The notes under the pieces are model-generated. The model was not told where the DNA came from. It searched no databases and saw nothing but the letters and a program-made list of their open reading frames with translations. The position numbers were made by a program, and so were the translations under genes. This document shows, in pieces, positions 1 through 6,621 of a stretch of 64,000 bases of DNA (its first letter is position 1; each line of letters begins with the position of its first letter). This DNA comes from Mycobacterium sp. Root135 (GTDB taxonomy: Bacteria; Actinomycetota; Actinomycetes; Mycobacteriales; Mycobacteriaceae): assembly GCF_001426545.1 (NCBI RefSeq), contig NZ_LMEZ01000008.1, positions 376,905-440,904 of the forward strand, written 5' to 3'.

Positions 1-607
1 CGGCCCGGAACTGGACCCAGGTGCCGGGGATCAGCAGGGCAGGCGGATCGCGGTCGACGTCCCACAACACCGCATCGGTGTGGCCGATCAGCTGCCAGCC
101 GCCGGGGGTCTCCCGCGGGTAGACGCCGCTGAATTCGCCTGCCAGCCCGACGGATCCGCCGGGAACCCTGGTGCGCGGCTCGGCGCGGCGAGGAACGTGC
201 AGTCGCTCGTCACCGCCGACCAGGTAGGCGAAGCCGGGGGAGAATCCGCCGAAGCCGACGCGCATCGGCGCGGCGGTATGGGCCGCGACGACGTCGTCGG
301 GGGAGAGCCCGGTGAGACGCGCCACCTCGTCGAGGTCATCGCCGTCGTAGACGACGTCGATCGTGACGTCGCTGCGACGGTCGGCCGACGTGATCTCGGA
401 GCGTTCCACGTGCAACCCGCCGAGGCGGGCCCTGGTCGGCGCCTGATGACGCGGCCCGTCGAGCACCAACAGCACCGTGCGGGCGGCGGGGACGACGTCG
501 ACGACACCGGGCAGGTCGGCCCCGCGCACCGCGTCGCACCACGCCAGCACGTCGGCCGTGCCGTCGAGGTCGAGCAGCAGCGCCCGGTCTCCGTAGTCGT
601 GAATCAT
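1..607 (-). CDS. pxpB: 5-oxoprolinase subunit B (KipI/allophanate hydrolase subunit 1 family), 3' end outside window
   Basis: Subunit B of the cytosolic ATP-dependent 5-oxoprolinase, which with PxpA and PxpC opens 5-oxoproline to glutamate; older annotations call the family KipI or allophanate hydrolase subunit 1. The frame begins MIHDYGDRALLLDL, the usual N-terminus, and contains the conserved blocks PAARTVLLVLDG and GFSPGFAYLVGG. About 202 codons are visible before the left edge, close to the usual length. It starts only 13 nt after the upstream transporter gene on the same strand, so they are probably co-transcribed. PxpC would be expected just beyond the window. The M. tuberculosis counterpart is probably Rv0264c. 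Confidence 0.85.
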   Translation of the reverse strand, partial: MIHDYGDRALLLDLDGTADVLAWCDAVRGADLPGVVDVVPAARTVLLVLDGPRHQAPTRARLGGLHVERSEITSADRRSDVTIDVVYDGDDLDEVARLTGLSPDDVVAAHTAAPMRVGFGGFSPGFAYLVGGDERLHVPRRAEPRTRVPGGSVGLAGEFSGVYPRETPGGWQLIGHTDAVLWDVDRDPPALLIPGTWVQFRA

Positions 608-620
608 GGTGGTTCCCAGG

Positions 621-1307
621 CTAGACCGCGGGTTGGTAGGTCGGCTCCCGGCGCTTGATCACCGCGATCACGCGGTAGGTGATGGGCAGCAACACCACCT
701 CGACGGCGGTCTTGTAGATCCAGCCCAAGGCGGTGTACACGGCGAAGTCCTTGAACGTGGTGATGCCGATCGCGCCCGCGGCGATGCTGCAGAACACCAA
801 CGTGTCACCGAGCTGGCCGGCGAACGTCGACCCGACGAGCCGGGCCCACAGGTGCTTCTCCTTGGTGCGTTCCTTGATCGCGACGACGACCCAGGCGTTG
901 ATGGTCTGCCCGACGAGGAAGCCGGCGAGTCCGGCCACGATCAGCTGGGTGTAGGCATGCACGACGTTTTCCAGCGCGGCCTGATTCTCGTAGAAGTCGG
1001 CGGCGGGCAGGTAGATGGTCACCCAGAATGCCGCCGCGGCCAAGACGTTCATCGAGAAGCCGAGGACGATCGCGCGCCGGGCCGCCTTGAATCCGTACAC
1101 CTCGGACAGGACGTCGCCGATCACGTAGGTGAGGGGGAAGACGATGAAGCCGCCGTCGGTGAGGATCGGGCCGAATGCCACGCCCTTGGTGGCCGTCACG
1201 TTGGAGATGATGACCAGGGCGGTGAACACGGCGACGAGGGCCGGATAGTAGGCCGACCCAACCTGTGCGAATCCTGGGCGCTGCTCTGATGTTTCGGGCG
1301 TTGTCAC
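621..1307 (-). CDS. yhhQ: Queuosine precursor transporter, YhhQ/DUF165 family
   Basis: Integral membrane protein of 228 residues that fits the YhhQ family, whose studied members import the queuosine precursors preQ0/preQ1 for tRNA modification. Hydrophobic stretches suggest about six membrane segments. Family-like blocks are VIISNVTATKGVAFG near the N-terminus, FPLTYVIGDVLSEVYG, and an acidic/aromatic C-terminal half with GQLGDTLVF. It starts at GTG, 12 nt after the fecB2-like stop codon, and ends 13 nt before pxpB, so the three genes form a compact run. No tRNA-guanine transglycosylase gene is present in this window, so the substrate is inferred from family only. Confidence 0.85.
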   Translation of the reverse strand: MTTPETSEQRPGFAQVGSAYYPALVAVFTALVIISNVTATKGVAFGPILTDGGFIVFPLTYVIGDVLSEVYGFKAARRAIVLGFSMNVLAAAAFWVTIYLPAADFYENQAALENVVHAYTQLIVAGLAGFLVGQTINAWVVVAIKERTKEKHLWARLVGSTFAGQLGDTLVFCSIAAGAIGITTFKDFAVYTALGWIYKTAVEVVLLPITYRVIAVIKRREPTYQPAV

Positions 1308-1319
1308 CCGGTCATCTTG

Positions 1320-2300
1320 TCAGGTCAGCACCTTCGAGATCATCGGCGGTAACCGATCGGCCACCACCGGGTAGGAGAGCACCGAGGAGAAGGCGAGTGC
1401 GCCGGCGAGTTCCTTGCCGGTGAAGACGTTCCGCTTGCTGGTGGTCGACTTCAGCGCGGAAAACATCGGGTCGGCGACGAGCGCAGCCTGCTCGTCGTCG
1501 CTCTCGGTCTTCCACACCACGACGTCGGCGGCGTCGAGAACCGAGGCCAGCTTGTCGCGCGGAACCTGGGCCCGGTCGTTCTTCACGAAGGCGTTGACCT
1601 CGTCCGGTACCGCGAAGCCCATCTGGGTCAGGAACTCGGTGCGCCACCCGGGCGGAGTGACGTCGTACTGGTCCTGGAAGGCGGTCGCGCTGACCACGAC
1701 GACCTTCTTGCCGGTGAAGGTCGAGTTGTTCTTGCCGATCTCGGTGAACTCGGCGTCGACGGCCTCGACGAGCTTGGTCATCTCGTCGAACTTGAACACC
1801 GCCTGGCCGATGGCGCTGGCCTGGTCCTTCCACGGTTCGAAGAACGCGTGCTGGCCGGATTGGGCGATGGTCGGCGCGATCGCGGACAGCTTGGCGTAGG
1901 TGTCCGCGTCGAGGCCCGCGTTGGTGGCGACGATGAGATCTGGTTTGAGGGCGGCGATCTGGTCGACCGAGATGCCGTCAACCAGGTTCAGCACGACCGG
2001 TTGCGCGGTGCCGAGTTTCGGCAGGGCCCACGGCCACGTGCCGAACGGTTCACCTCCGAACCAGTCCGTGACGGCGATCGGGACGACTCCGAGCGCGAGC
2101 AGGTCGTCCTGCTCGGTGAGTCCGGCGCTGACGACCCGCTTGGGTGCCGACGGAATCTTGGTCTCGCCGAAGGCGTGTGTGACGGTGACGGAACCGTCGC
2201 CGGCTACCGTGCCCGGCTTGTCGGAGCCGCAGGCCACGGCAGTGAGGGCAAGGCCGGCGGTCATTGCCAGGAACGTCCGTCGGGACCATGGTGGTGGCAC
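1320..2300 (-). CDS. fecB2: Iron-siderophore ABC transporter substrate-binding lipoprotein
   Basis: A 326-residue solute-binding protein of the FecB/FepB (periplasmic binding type III) class, expected to be lipid-anchored outside the membrane and to present a ferric siderophore to an ABC permease. The chosen GTG start gives a signal peptide with a twin arginine (WSRRTFLAMTAG) and a lipobox ending AVAC, followed by the mature domain. The conserved block KRVVSAGLTEQDDLLALG and a long helical spacer before the second lobe fit the fold. An upstream in-frame ATG would add a basic stretch that looks like shadow sequence. No permease or ATPase is adjacent. It matches Rv0265c (FecB2) by content and neighbourhood. 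No clear IdeR box was seen. Confidence 0.85.
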   Translation of the reverse strand: MPPPWSRRTFLAMTAGLALTAVACGSDKPGTVAGDGSVTVTHAFGETKIPSAPKRVVSAGLTEQDDLLALGVVPIAVTDWFGGEPFGTWPWALPKLGTAQPVVLNLVDGISVDQIAALKPDLIVATNAGLDADTYAKLSAIAPTIAQSGQHAFFEPWKDQASAIGQAVFKFDEMTKLVEAVDAEFTEIGKNNSTFTGKKVVVVSATAFQDQYDVTPPGWRTEFLTQMGFAVPDEVNAFVKNDRAQVPRDKLASVLDAADVVVWKTESDDEQAALVADPMFSALKSTTSKRNVFTGKELAGALAFSSVLSYPVVADRLPPMISKVLT

Positions 2301-2350
2301 GCGGCGAGCGTAACTCGCCTTCCGGCGACGGGACGGCCGAACACACCGGG

Positions 2351-2938
2351 TCAGTCGTCGTCGGACAGGGCCTCGAGGTACTCGTCGTAGTCGGTGACGG
2401 CTCCGCGGATCTCGTCGGCGGCACGGTCCCACGCACCGGCGACGTCGGTGCGAGCGGCAAGTGTCCGGTCGGCGATCCCGCGTCGGCCGCGGCTCAGGGC
2501 GTCGGTGACGTCGCCACCGCGGACGGCGGTGGTGGCGATGGCGAAGGCGGAGTCTACGGCCGTGGCGGCCACCGTGCCCTGTGCGCGCAGCACGGTCTCG
2601 GCGACGTCGGCGGCACCGACGACGGCGGCGTTCGGCAGGGTGGCCTGGTTTCCGACGTACTCACCGATGGCGGAGCGCATCCGGGTGCCGGTGCTGGCGG
2701 CGACCTGACGCACCTCTGCGCCGGTGTTGGCGAGCGCGGCGGGCAGCGTTGCGCCGCTGCGAATTTCGTCGACGACGGCGGCCGGCGCGTGCGCCATGGA
2801 GGTGGAGAGCTCGGTGGTGGCGCCCACCAGCTCGGCGCCGAGCTGGTGGCCAGCTCCGAGCTGCCGTTCCAACACGTGGCGGATGACGAGCGCCCTGGTG
2901 GGCCTCGGGGCGGTGATCGTGGCGTCGTTCTCTGACAT
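2351..2938 (-). CDS. Alanine-rich protein of unknown function
   Basis: A 195-residue soluble protein without signal peptide or membrane segment. It is rich in Ala, Thr, Val and Asp, with long predicted helices (for example AALANTGAEVRQVAAS) and an acidic tail ending ALSDDD. A good ribosome binding site, GGAAGGA, lies 7 nt before the ATG, and codon positions show the expected high third-position GC, so it is probably a real gene. It lies 50 nt upstream of the FecB-like gene on the same strand and could be its first operon member. I do not recognise a family. Confidence 0.6.
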   Translation of the reverse strand: MSENDATITAPRPTRALVIRHVLERQLGAGHQLGAELVGATTELSTSMAHAPAAVVDEIRSGATLPAALANTGAEVRQVAASTGTRMRSAIGEYVGNQATLPNAAVVGAADVAETVLRAQGTVAATAVDSAFAIATTAVRGGDVTDALSRGRRGIADRTLAARTDVAGAWDRAADEIRGAVTDYDEYLEALSDDD

Positions 2939-3023
2939 GGGTGGGTCCTTCCGGCGCGGTGATCGGACGCCCGTCAGTTCACAGGGCGCGGGCGACGCTG
3001 CGGCGAACGTCGGTCGACGCCCT

Positions 3024-3099
3024 CACGAATTCGTGGCGTTGCGCTGGGAGGTTCCTGAGGATGCGCCGCAACCTGATTCAGGTGCGGCGACGGGGGTAC
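3024..3099 (+). promoter_or_regulatory. Two palindromes and a SigF-like -10 upstream of a small membrane protein gene
   Basis: CACGAATTCGTG at 3024-3035 is a perfect 12-bp palindrome. At 3065-3088, GCCGC and ACCTGA are mirrored by TCAGGT and GCGGC with one bulged A. Immediately after, GGGTAC at 3094-3099 with TGATT 15 nt upstream (3074-3078) resembles a weak SigF promoter for the gene at 3154, with the second palindrome overlapping the -35. Function is inferred. Confidence 0.3.
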
Positions 3100-3153
3100 C
3101 CGGTGAGGCCGGCGAACGACGCCGGATCACAGCTCATCGCGGAGGCACCGGCA

Positions 3154-3384
3154 ATGCTGAACAACGTCGTACTACTCGCTTCGGACAACGTCGTGGCGGC
3201 GGGGTTCATCCTTCGCGGCATCAAGGGCATCTTCGTGGCGATCGGCAGCGTCATCGCCGCCGTCATCTGCGCGGTGATCGCAGGAACCAAGGGGCGCAGC
3301 GCGATTGGCTGGGGCATCCTCGGTCTCTTCTTCAGCATCATCACTCTCATCGTCGTGATCGTGATCCCCAGCAAGAAGAGCTGA
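3154..3384 (+). CDS. Small two-segment membrane protein
   Basis: A 76-residue protein with an N-terminal hydrophobic stretch, a long central segment (GIFVAIGSVIAAVICAVIAG), a short basic loop TKGRS, and a second segment rich in Ile and Val ending in the basic tail PSKKS. The start at 3154 is preferred because GGAGG lies 8 nt before it; longer in-frame versions begin in low-quality upstream sequence. It converges on the thioesterase gene, with the stop codons directly adjacent (3384/3385). No family is recognised; small proteins of this shape are often stress-related envelope proteins, which would fit the weak SigF-like element upstream. Confidence 0.65.
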   Translation: MLNNVVLLASDNVVAAGFILRGIKGIFVAIGSVIAAVICAVIAGTKGRSAIGWGILGLFFSIITLIVVIVIPSKKS

Positions 3385-3864
3385 CTATCCCGAGAGGGTG
3401 AGCGCTTCCAGTTGGGCGCGAGCCAGATCCGGGATCGGGGTGGGGCCGTCGTCGCCGAGGGTCACCAGAACGGTGTCGCACAGGCTGATGCAGTCCTCGC
3501 CAATGAACAGCGCCGTCGAGGCGACGAACGACGTGCGGCCGAGCCTGCCGACACCGATTCCGGTGCCAATGGTGTTGGGCCAGTAGGCTTCCTTGAGGAA
3601 GTGCACGACGTTGGTCGCCGAGACGAGGCGGATCCGCCGTGCCGAACTGTCGTAGATGCCGGGCATGACGCGTGCGTTCAGCAGCGCCCGGGCATTCTCG
3701 TGAAGGGACTCCAGGGCCAGGTTGTTGAGGTGTCCGTTGGCGTCCATGTCGCCGTAGCGAGCCTCCACCGATCCGTGCACCGGGTAGGTGGCCGCGATCA
3801 AGCGGGCGGGGTGGGGCCGGGTCGCGATGCCGATCATGGGCGTCTCGGTGTCGGTCTGGGGCAT
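3385..3864 (-). CDS. Acyl-CoA thioesterase, hotdog fold (4HBT family)
   Basis: A 159-residue single hotdog-domain protein expected to hydrolyse an acyl-CoA thioester in the cytosol. The diagnostic catalytic region is EARYGDMDANGHLNNLA at about residues 34-50, corresponding to the YxDxDxxGHVNN block of 4HBT thioesterases, with Asp and His/Asn in place. The remaining sequence has the alternating strands of this fold, including TSFVASTALFIGEDC. Length is typical. It follows the SDR gene on the same strand with a 54-nt gap and may be co-transcribed. The substrate cannot be assigned. Confidence 0.8.
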   Translation of the reverse strand: MPQTDTETPMIGIATRPHPARLIAATYPVHGSVEARYGDMDANGHLNNLALESLHENARALLNARVMPGIYDSSARRIRLVSATNVVHFLKEAYWPNTIGTGIGVGRLGRTSFVASTALFIGEDCISLCDTVLVTLGDDGPTPIPDLARAQLEALTLSG

Positions 3865-3918
3865 TCCGCCAAACTAGAAGCCGACTTGACACGTGTCAAT
3901 TCGGTGGCTGGCAAGGGG

Positions 3919-4716
3919 TCAGCTGTGGGCGAGGCGCTTGTTGACCAGGCGAGTCAGCCACGCCGGTGAGAACCGGGCGCCGACGGCCAGGGTCTTGGCC
4001 TGTGATCCGACGGGGAAGTGCACCTGGTGGATCAGCCGTCGCACCCTGGACGGGTTGACCGCGGCCACGATGTCGTCGGCGATGTCCTGCGCGGTGAGGC
4101 GGATCCCGAGCGAGTCGGTGGTGCCCGTCTTGACGTCGGCGGTCATCGCGGTTTGGACGTAGAGCGGCCACATCGCGATCACGCGGATGCCGTAGCGCTT
4201 CCATTCCAGGTCGAGCGCCTCGGTGATGGCGCGGACGAAGAACTTGGTGGCGCTGTAGTTCGCGAGTTCGGCCTGGCCGTAGATCGCCGAGGCCGACGCC
4301 AGGTTCACCACCACCGCACCTGGCGTGGTCCGTAGGAACGGGAACGCCGCGTGCAGGCCGTTCACCACGCCCTTGGTGTTGACGTCGATCTCCTTGTGAT
4401 GTGCCGTGACGGCGATTTCCTCGAAGCGACCGGCGATGAGGATGCCCGCGTTGTTGATCATCACGTCGAGGCGGTTGCCTGCGGCGGACGCGAATTCGCC
4501 GACCCGCTGGGCCATCTCGTCGGCGTCGGTGACGTCGAGGTGACCGGTCACCGCCGTGGCGCCGAGGTCCTCGATTTCCTTGGACAACGTCTTCAGGCCC
4601 ACCTCGTCGAGGTCGTAGGCGCCGACGACGTAGCCGTTCCTCGCAAAGTTCAACGCGGTCGCGCGGCCGATGCCCGCGGCCGCGCCGGTGATGAAGACCG
4701 ACTTCTTTGAGCTCAT
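3919..4716 (-). CDS. Short-chain dehydrogenase/reductase
   Basis: A 265-residue classical SDR. The cofactor-binding glycine motif TGAAAGIG lies at about residues 11-18, NNAG at about 90, the active-site Ser in NLASASAI, and the catalytic pair as YSATK. The acidic residue after the second strand (AYDLDE) suggests NAD(H) rather than NADP(H). The C-terminal tail contains a hydrophobic and basic segment (FSPAWLTRLVNKRL) common in mycobacterial SDRs that associate with membranes. The start is taken at MSSKKS; an in-frame ATG 9 nt upstream (MVTMSS) is an alternative. The next gene on the opposite strand starts 55 nt away, leaving a short divergent promoter region. Confidence 0.85.
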   Translation of the reverse strand: MSSKKSVFITGAAAGIGRATALNFARNGYVVGAYDLDEVGLKTLSKEIEDLGATAVTGHLDVTDADEMAQRVGEFASAAGNRLDVMINNAGILIAGRFEEIAVTAHHKEIDVNTKGVVNGLHAAFPFLRTTPGAVVVNLASASAIYGQAELANYSATKFFVRAITEALDLEWKRYGIRVIAMWPLYVQTAMTADVKTGTTDSLGIRLTAQDIADDIVAAVNPSRVRRLIHQVHFPVGSQAKTLAVGARFSPAWLTRLVNKRLAHS

Positions 4717-4771
4717 GGTCACCATGATGTCTCGTGCGGGTGCATGCTTGTGGGGCACCTTGGGAGTGATC

Positions 4772-5020
4772 ATGCGAATACACCTGCGCTGGGCCGTGAC
4801 CGTCGCGACGTTCGGCATGGCTGCGGCCGCGCTCGTCGGGGCGCCGGCGGCCGTCGCCGGCTGCAACGACTCCAGTGGGACGGTCGTCTGTGCGCAGGGC
4901 GACATCCGTGGCACCGACGCCCCGCCGCCGGTGCAACCCGGACTCGGCACCTACGGAACGTGGTGCAACGGCGTCATCTGCTTCCCCGGCGGTCTGTTCG
5001 GGGTCGTCACGCAGCCCTAG
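4772..5020 (+). CDS. Small secreted protein with two cysteine pairs
   Basis: An 82-residue exported protein. The signal peptide is clear: basic MRIHLR, a hydrophobic core and a cleavage site after AAVAG or AVA. The mature part is about 50 residues, rich in Gly and Pro, with four cysteines (GCNDSS, VVCAQ, TWCNG, VICFPGG) likely to form two disulfides outside the cell. GGGAG lies 5 nt before the ATG. It ends by overlapping the convergent lysE gene by 4 nt. Similar tiny secreted proteins with Pro-rich linkers are common in mycobacteria; none has a function I can name for this sequence. Confidence 0.7.
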   Translation: MRIHLRWAVTVATFGMAAAALVGAPAAVAGCNDSSGTVVCAQGDIRGTDAPPPVQPGLGTYGTWCNGVICFPGGLFGVVTQP

Positions 5021-5616
5021 CGGGTCGCGAGCAGCACGCCGAGGCCGATCATGGTGGCGGCGATGACGCAGTCGAGCACCCGCCACGTCGACGGCTTGGC
5101 GAACAGTCCGGACAGCCGGCGGGCCCCGTACCCGAGGCAGACGAACCAGACCGCGCTGGCGGTGACGGCGCCGACGCCGAACAGCCAGCGGCCCTGTCGT
5201 TGTTCGTTGGCGAGTGCCCCGAGCAGGACGACGGTGTCGAGGTAGACGTGCGGATTCAGAAACGTCAGTGCGGCGCAGGTCAGGAGGACCCCGGCCAGCC
5301 GTGCGGGCGCGGCGTCCGACGGCGCCAGGGCCTTGGGCTTCCACGCGCGCATGGCGGCCAGCAGGCCGTATCCGACGAGGAAGGCGGCGCCGCCGAACTT
5401 GGCCACGTTCATCGCACCGGGGTGCGCGGCGATCAGCGCGCCGACGCCGGCGATTCCCGCCACGATCAGGACGGCGTCGGAGAGGGTGCACAGGGCCACC
5501 ACCGGCAGGACGTGTTCGCGGCGGATGCCCTGGCGCAGGACGAAGGCGTTCTGAGCGCCGATGGCCGCGATCAGGGCGGACGACGCCAGGAAGCCGACGA
5601 CCAGTGGTGAGTGCAT
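5017..5616 (-). CDS. lysE: LysE/ArgO-type basic amino acid exporter
   Basis: A 199-residue polytopic membrane protein of the LysE family, which exports L-lysine and/or L-arginine and prevents toxic build-up from peptides. It opens with the family block AIGAQNAFVLRQGI and carries LNPHVYLDTVVLLGAL in the second half, both typical of LysE/ArgO. About six membrane segments are visible with a basic loop (MRAWKPKALAPSD) in the middle. The divergent neighbour is the matching LysG/ArgP-type activator, the classical arrangement in actinobacteria, and a LysR box lies in the 70-nt region between them. The 3' end overlaps the small secreted protein gene by 4 nt. Confidence 0.9.
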   Translation of the reverse strand: MHSPLVVGFLASSALIAAIGAQNAFVLRQGIRREHVLPVVALCTLSDAVLIVAGIAGVGALIAAHPGAMNVAKFGGAAFLVGYGLLAAMRAWKPKALAPSDAAPARLAGVLLTCAALTFLNPHVYLDTVVLLGALANEQRQGRWLFGVGAVTASAVWFVCLGYGARRLSGLFAKPSTWRVLDCVIAATMIGLGVLLATR

Positions 5617-5658
5617 GCCCTGACGCTACGATCCGTGCTACACGCAGTACAGCTAATC

Positions 5659-5679
5659 ATTCTGTCGAACCATTAGAAT
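5659..5679 (+). promoter_or_regulatory. LysR-type box and leaderless lysG promoter
   Basis: ATTCT (5659-5663) and AGAAT (5675-5679) form a perfect inverted repeat separated by 11 nt, matching the T-N11-A pattern bound by LysR-type regulators. The hexamer TAGAAT at 5674-5679 also fits the mycobacterial -10 (TANNNT) and lies 7 nt before the GTG of lysG, so that transcript is probably leaderless. The overlap implies autorepression. Seen in the sequence; the binding is inferred. Confidence 0.5.
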
Positions 5680-5686
5680 CGCTAAC

Positions 5687-6556
5687 GTGAGTCTGGATGC
5701 CCAACAGCTGGCAGCCTTCGCCGCCGTCGTGGAGTTGGGTTCCTTCGACGCCGCGGCGACACGGTTGCACGTCACGCCGTCGGCGGTCAGCCAACGCATC
5801 AAGACGTTGGAGCACTCCGTCGGCCAGGTGTTGATCCGGCGTGAGAAACCCTGTACGGCAACGGCTGCCGGCATCCCGCTGCTGCGGTTGGCGGCCCAGA
5901 CAGCACTGCTGGAGGCCGAAGCGCTCGCCGAGATGACCGGGCTCCCCGACCGGCTCACCCGCGTCGCGCTCGCGGTCAACGCCGACTCGATGGCGACCTG
6001 GTTCACCGACGTGTTCGGAGAACTGCCCCACGTGTTGTTCGACGTTCGAATCGAAGACCAGGATCGCTCGGCCCGGTTGCTGCGCGAGGGAGCCGTGATG
6101 GGTGCGGTGACCACCGAGCGCACCCCGGTGGCCGGGTGCCGGACGCAGCCGCTCGGCGTGATGCGGTACCTCCCGGTGGCCAGCCCCGACTTCGTCGACC
6201 GGCATCTCCGGGACGGCGTCACCGCGGCGACGATGGCCGCGGCGCCGTCGTTGGCGTGGAATCACGACGACGCACTACAGGACTCGTTGCTTCGCAAGCT
6301 GTTTCGTCGGTCCGTGTCGCGTCCGGTGCACTACGTGCCGACCTCGGAGGGCTTCCGGGCGGCGACGACGGTCGGACTGGGGTGGGCCATGTACCCGGAG
6401 CGCGCCGCAGCGGAGTCGTTGGCCGACGGCACGTTCGTCAGGATCGCCGACGCGCACCTCGACGTCCCGCTGTTCTGGCAGTGCTGGAAGCTCGACAGCC
6501 CGGTCGTCGACGCGGTGACCGACGCGGTGCGGGCGGCCGCGGCGTCGTTGAGGTAG
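5687..6556 (+). CDS. lysG: LysG/ArgP-type transcriptional regulator (LysR family)
   Basis: A 289-residue LysR-type activator of the ArgP/LysG/IciA subgroup, which senses basic amino acids and switches on the exporter gene. The N-terminal winged helix-turn-helix spans about residues 1-60, with AAATRLHVTPSAVSQRIKTL as recognition region; the rest is the effector-binding domain. The GTG start is supported by the -10-like TAGAAT 7 nt upstream, with no ribosome binding site, as expected for a leaderless mRNA. It is divergent from lysE, which is almost certainly its target. The replacement of the usual YE in the linker by CTAT is not unusual within the subgroup. Confidence 0.9.
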   Translation: MSLDAQQLAAFAAVVELGSFDAAATRLHVTPSAVSQRIKTLEHSVGQVLIRREKPCTATAAGIPLLRLAAQTALLEAEALAEMTGLPDRLTRVALAVNADSMATWFTDVFGELPHVLFDVRIEDQDRSARLLREGAVMGAVTTERTPVAGCRTQPLGVMRYLPVASPDFVDRHLRDGVTAATMAAAPSLAWNHDDALQDSLLRKLFRRSVSRPVHYVPTSEGFRAATTVGLGWAMYPERAAAESLADGTFVRIADAHLDVPLFWQCWKLDSPVVDAVTDAVRAAAASLR

Positions 6557-6621
6557 CTCGGCTGCCGCCGTCGACGCGGTGGTGTTGGCTGCGGGCGGAT
6601 TCGTGCCGTCGTAATCGGCGG

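Noticed and set aside
5017..5020. Overlap of the lysE and secreted protein stop codons as a regulatory feature
   Set aside because: The 4-nt convergent overlap is expected in compact genomes and shows no hairpin or other signal.
3896..5491. A 531-codon minus-strand Arg-rich frame covering the SDR gene and the gap to lysE
   Set aside because: It overlaps both the SDR and lysE genes out of frame and has no motif.
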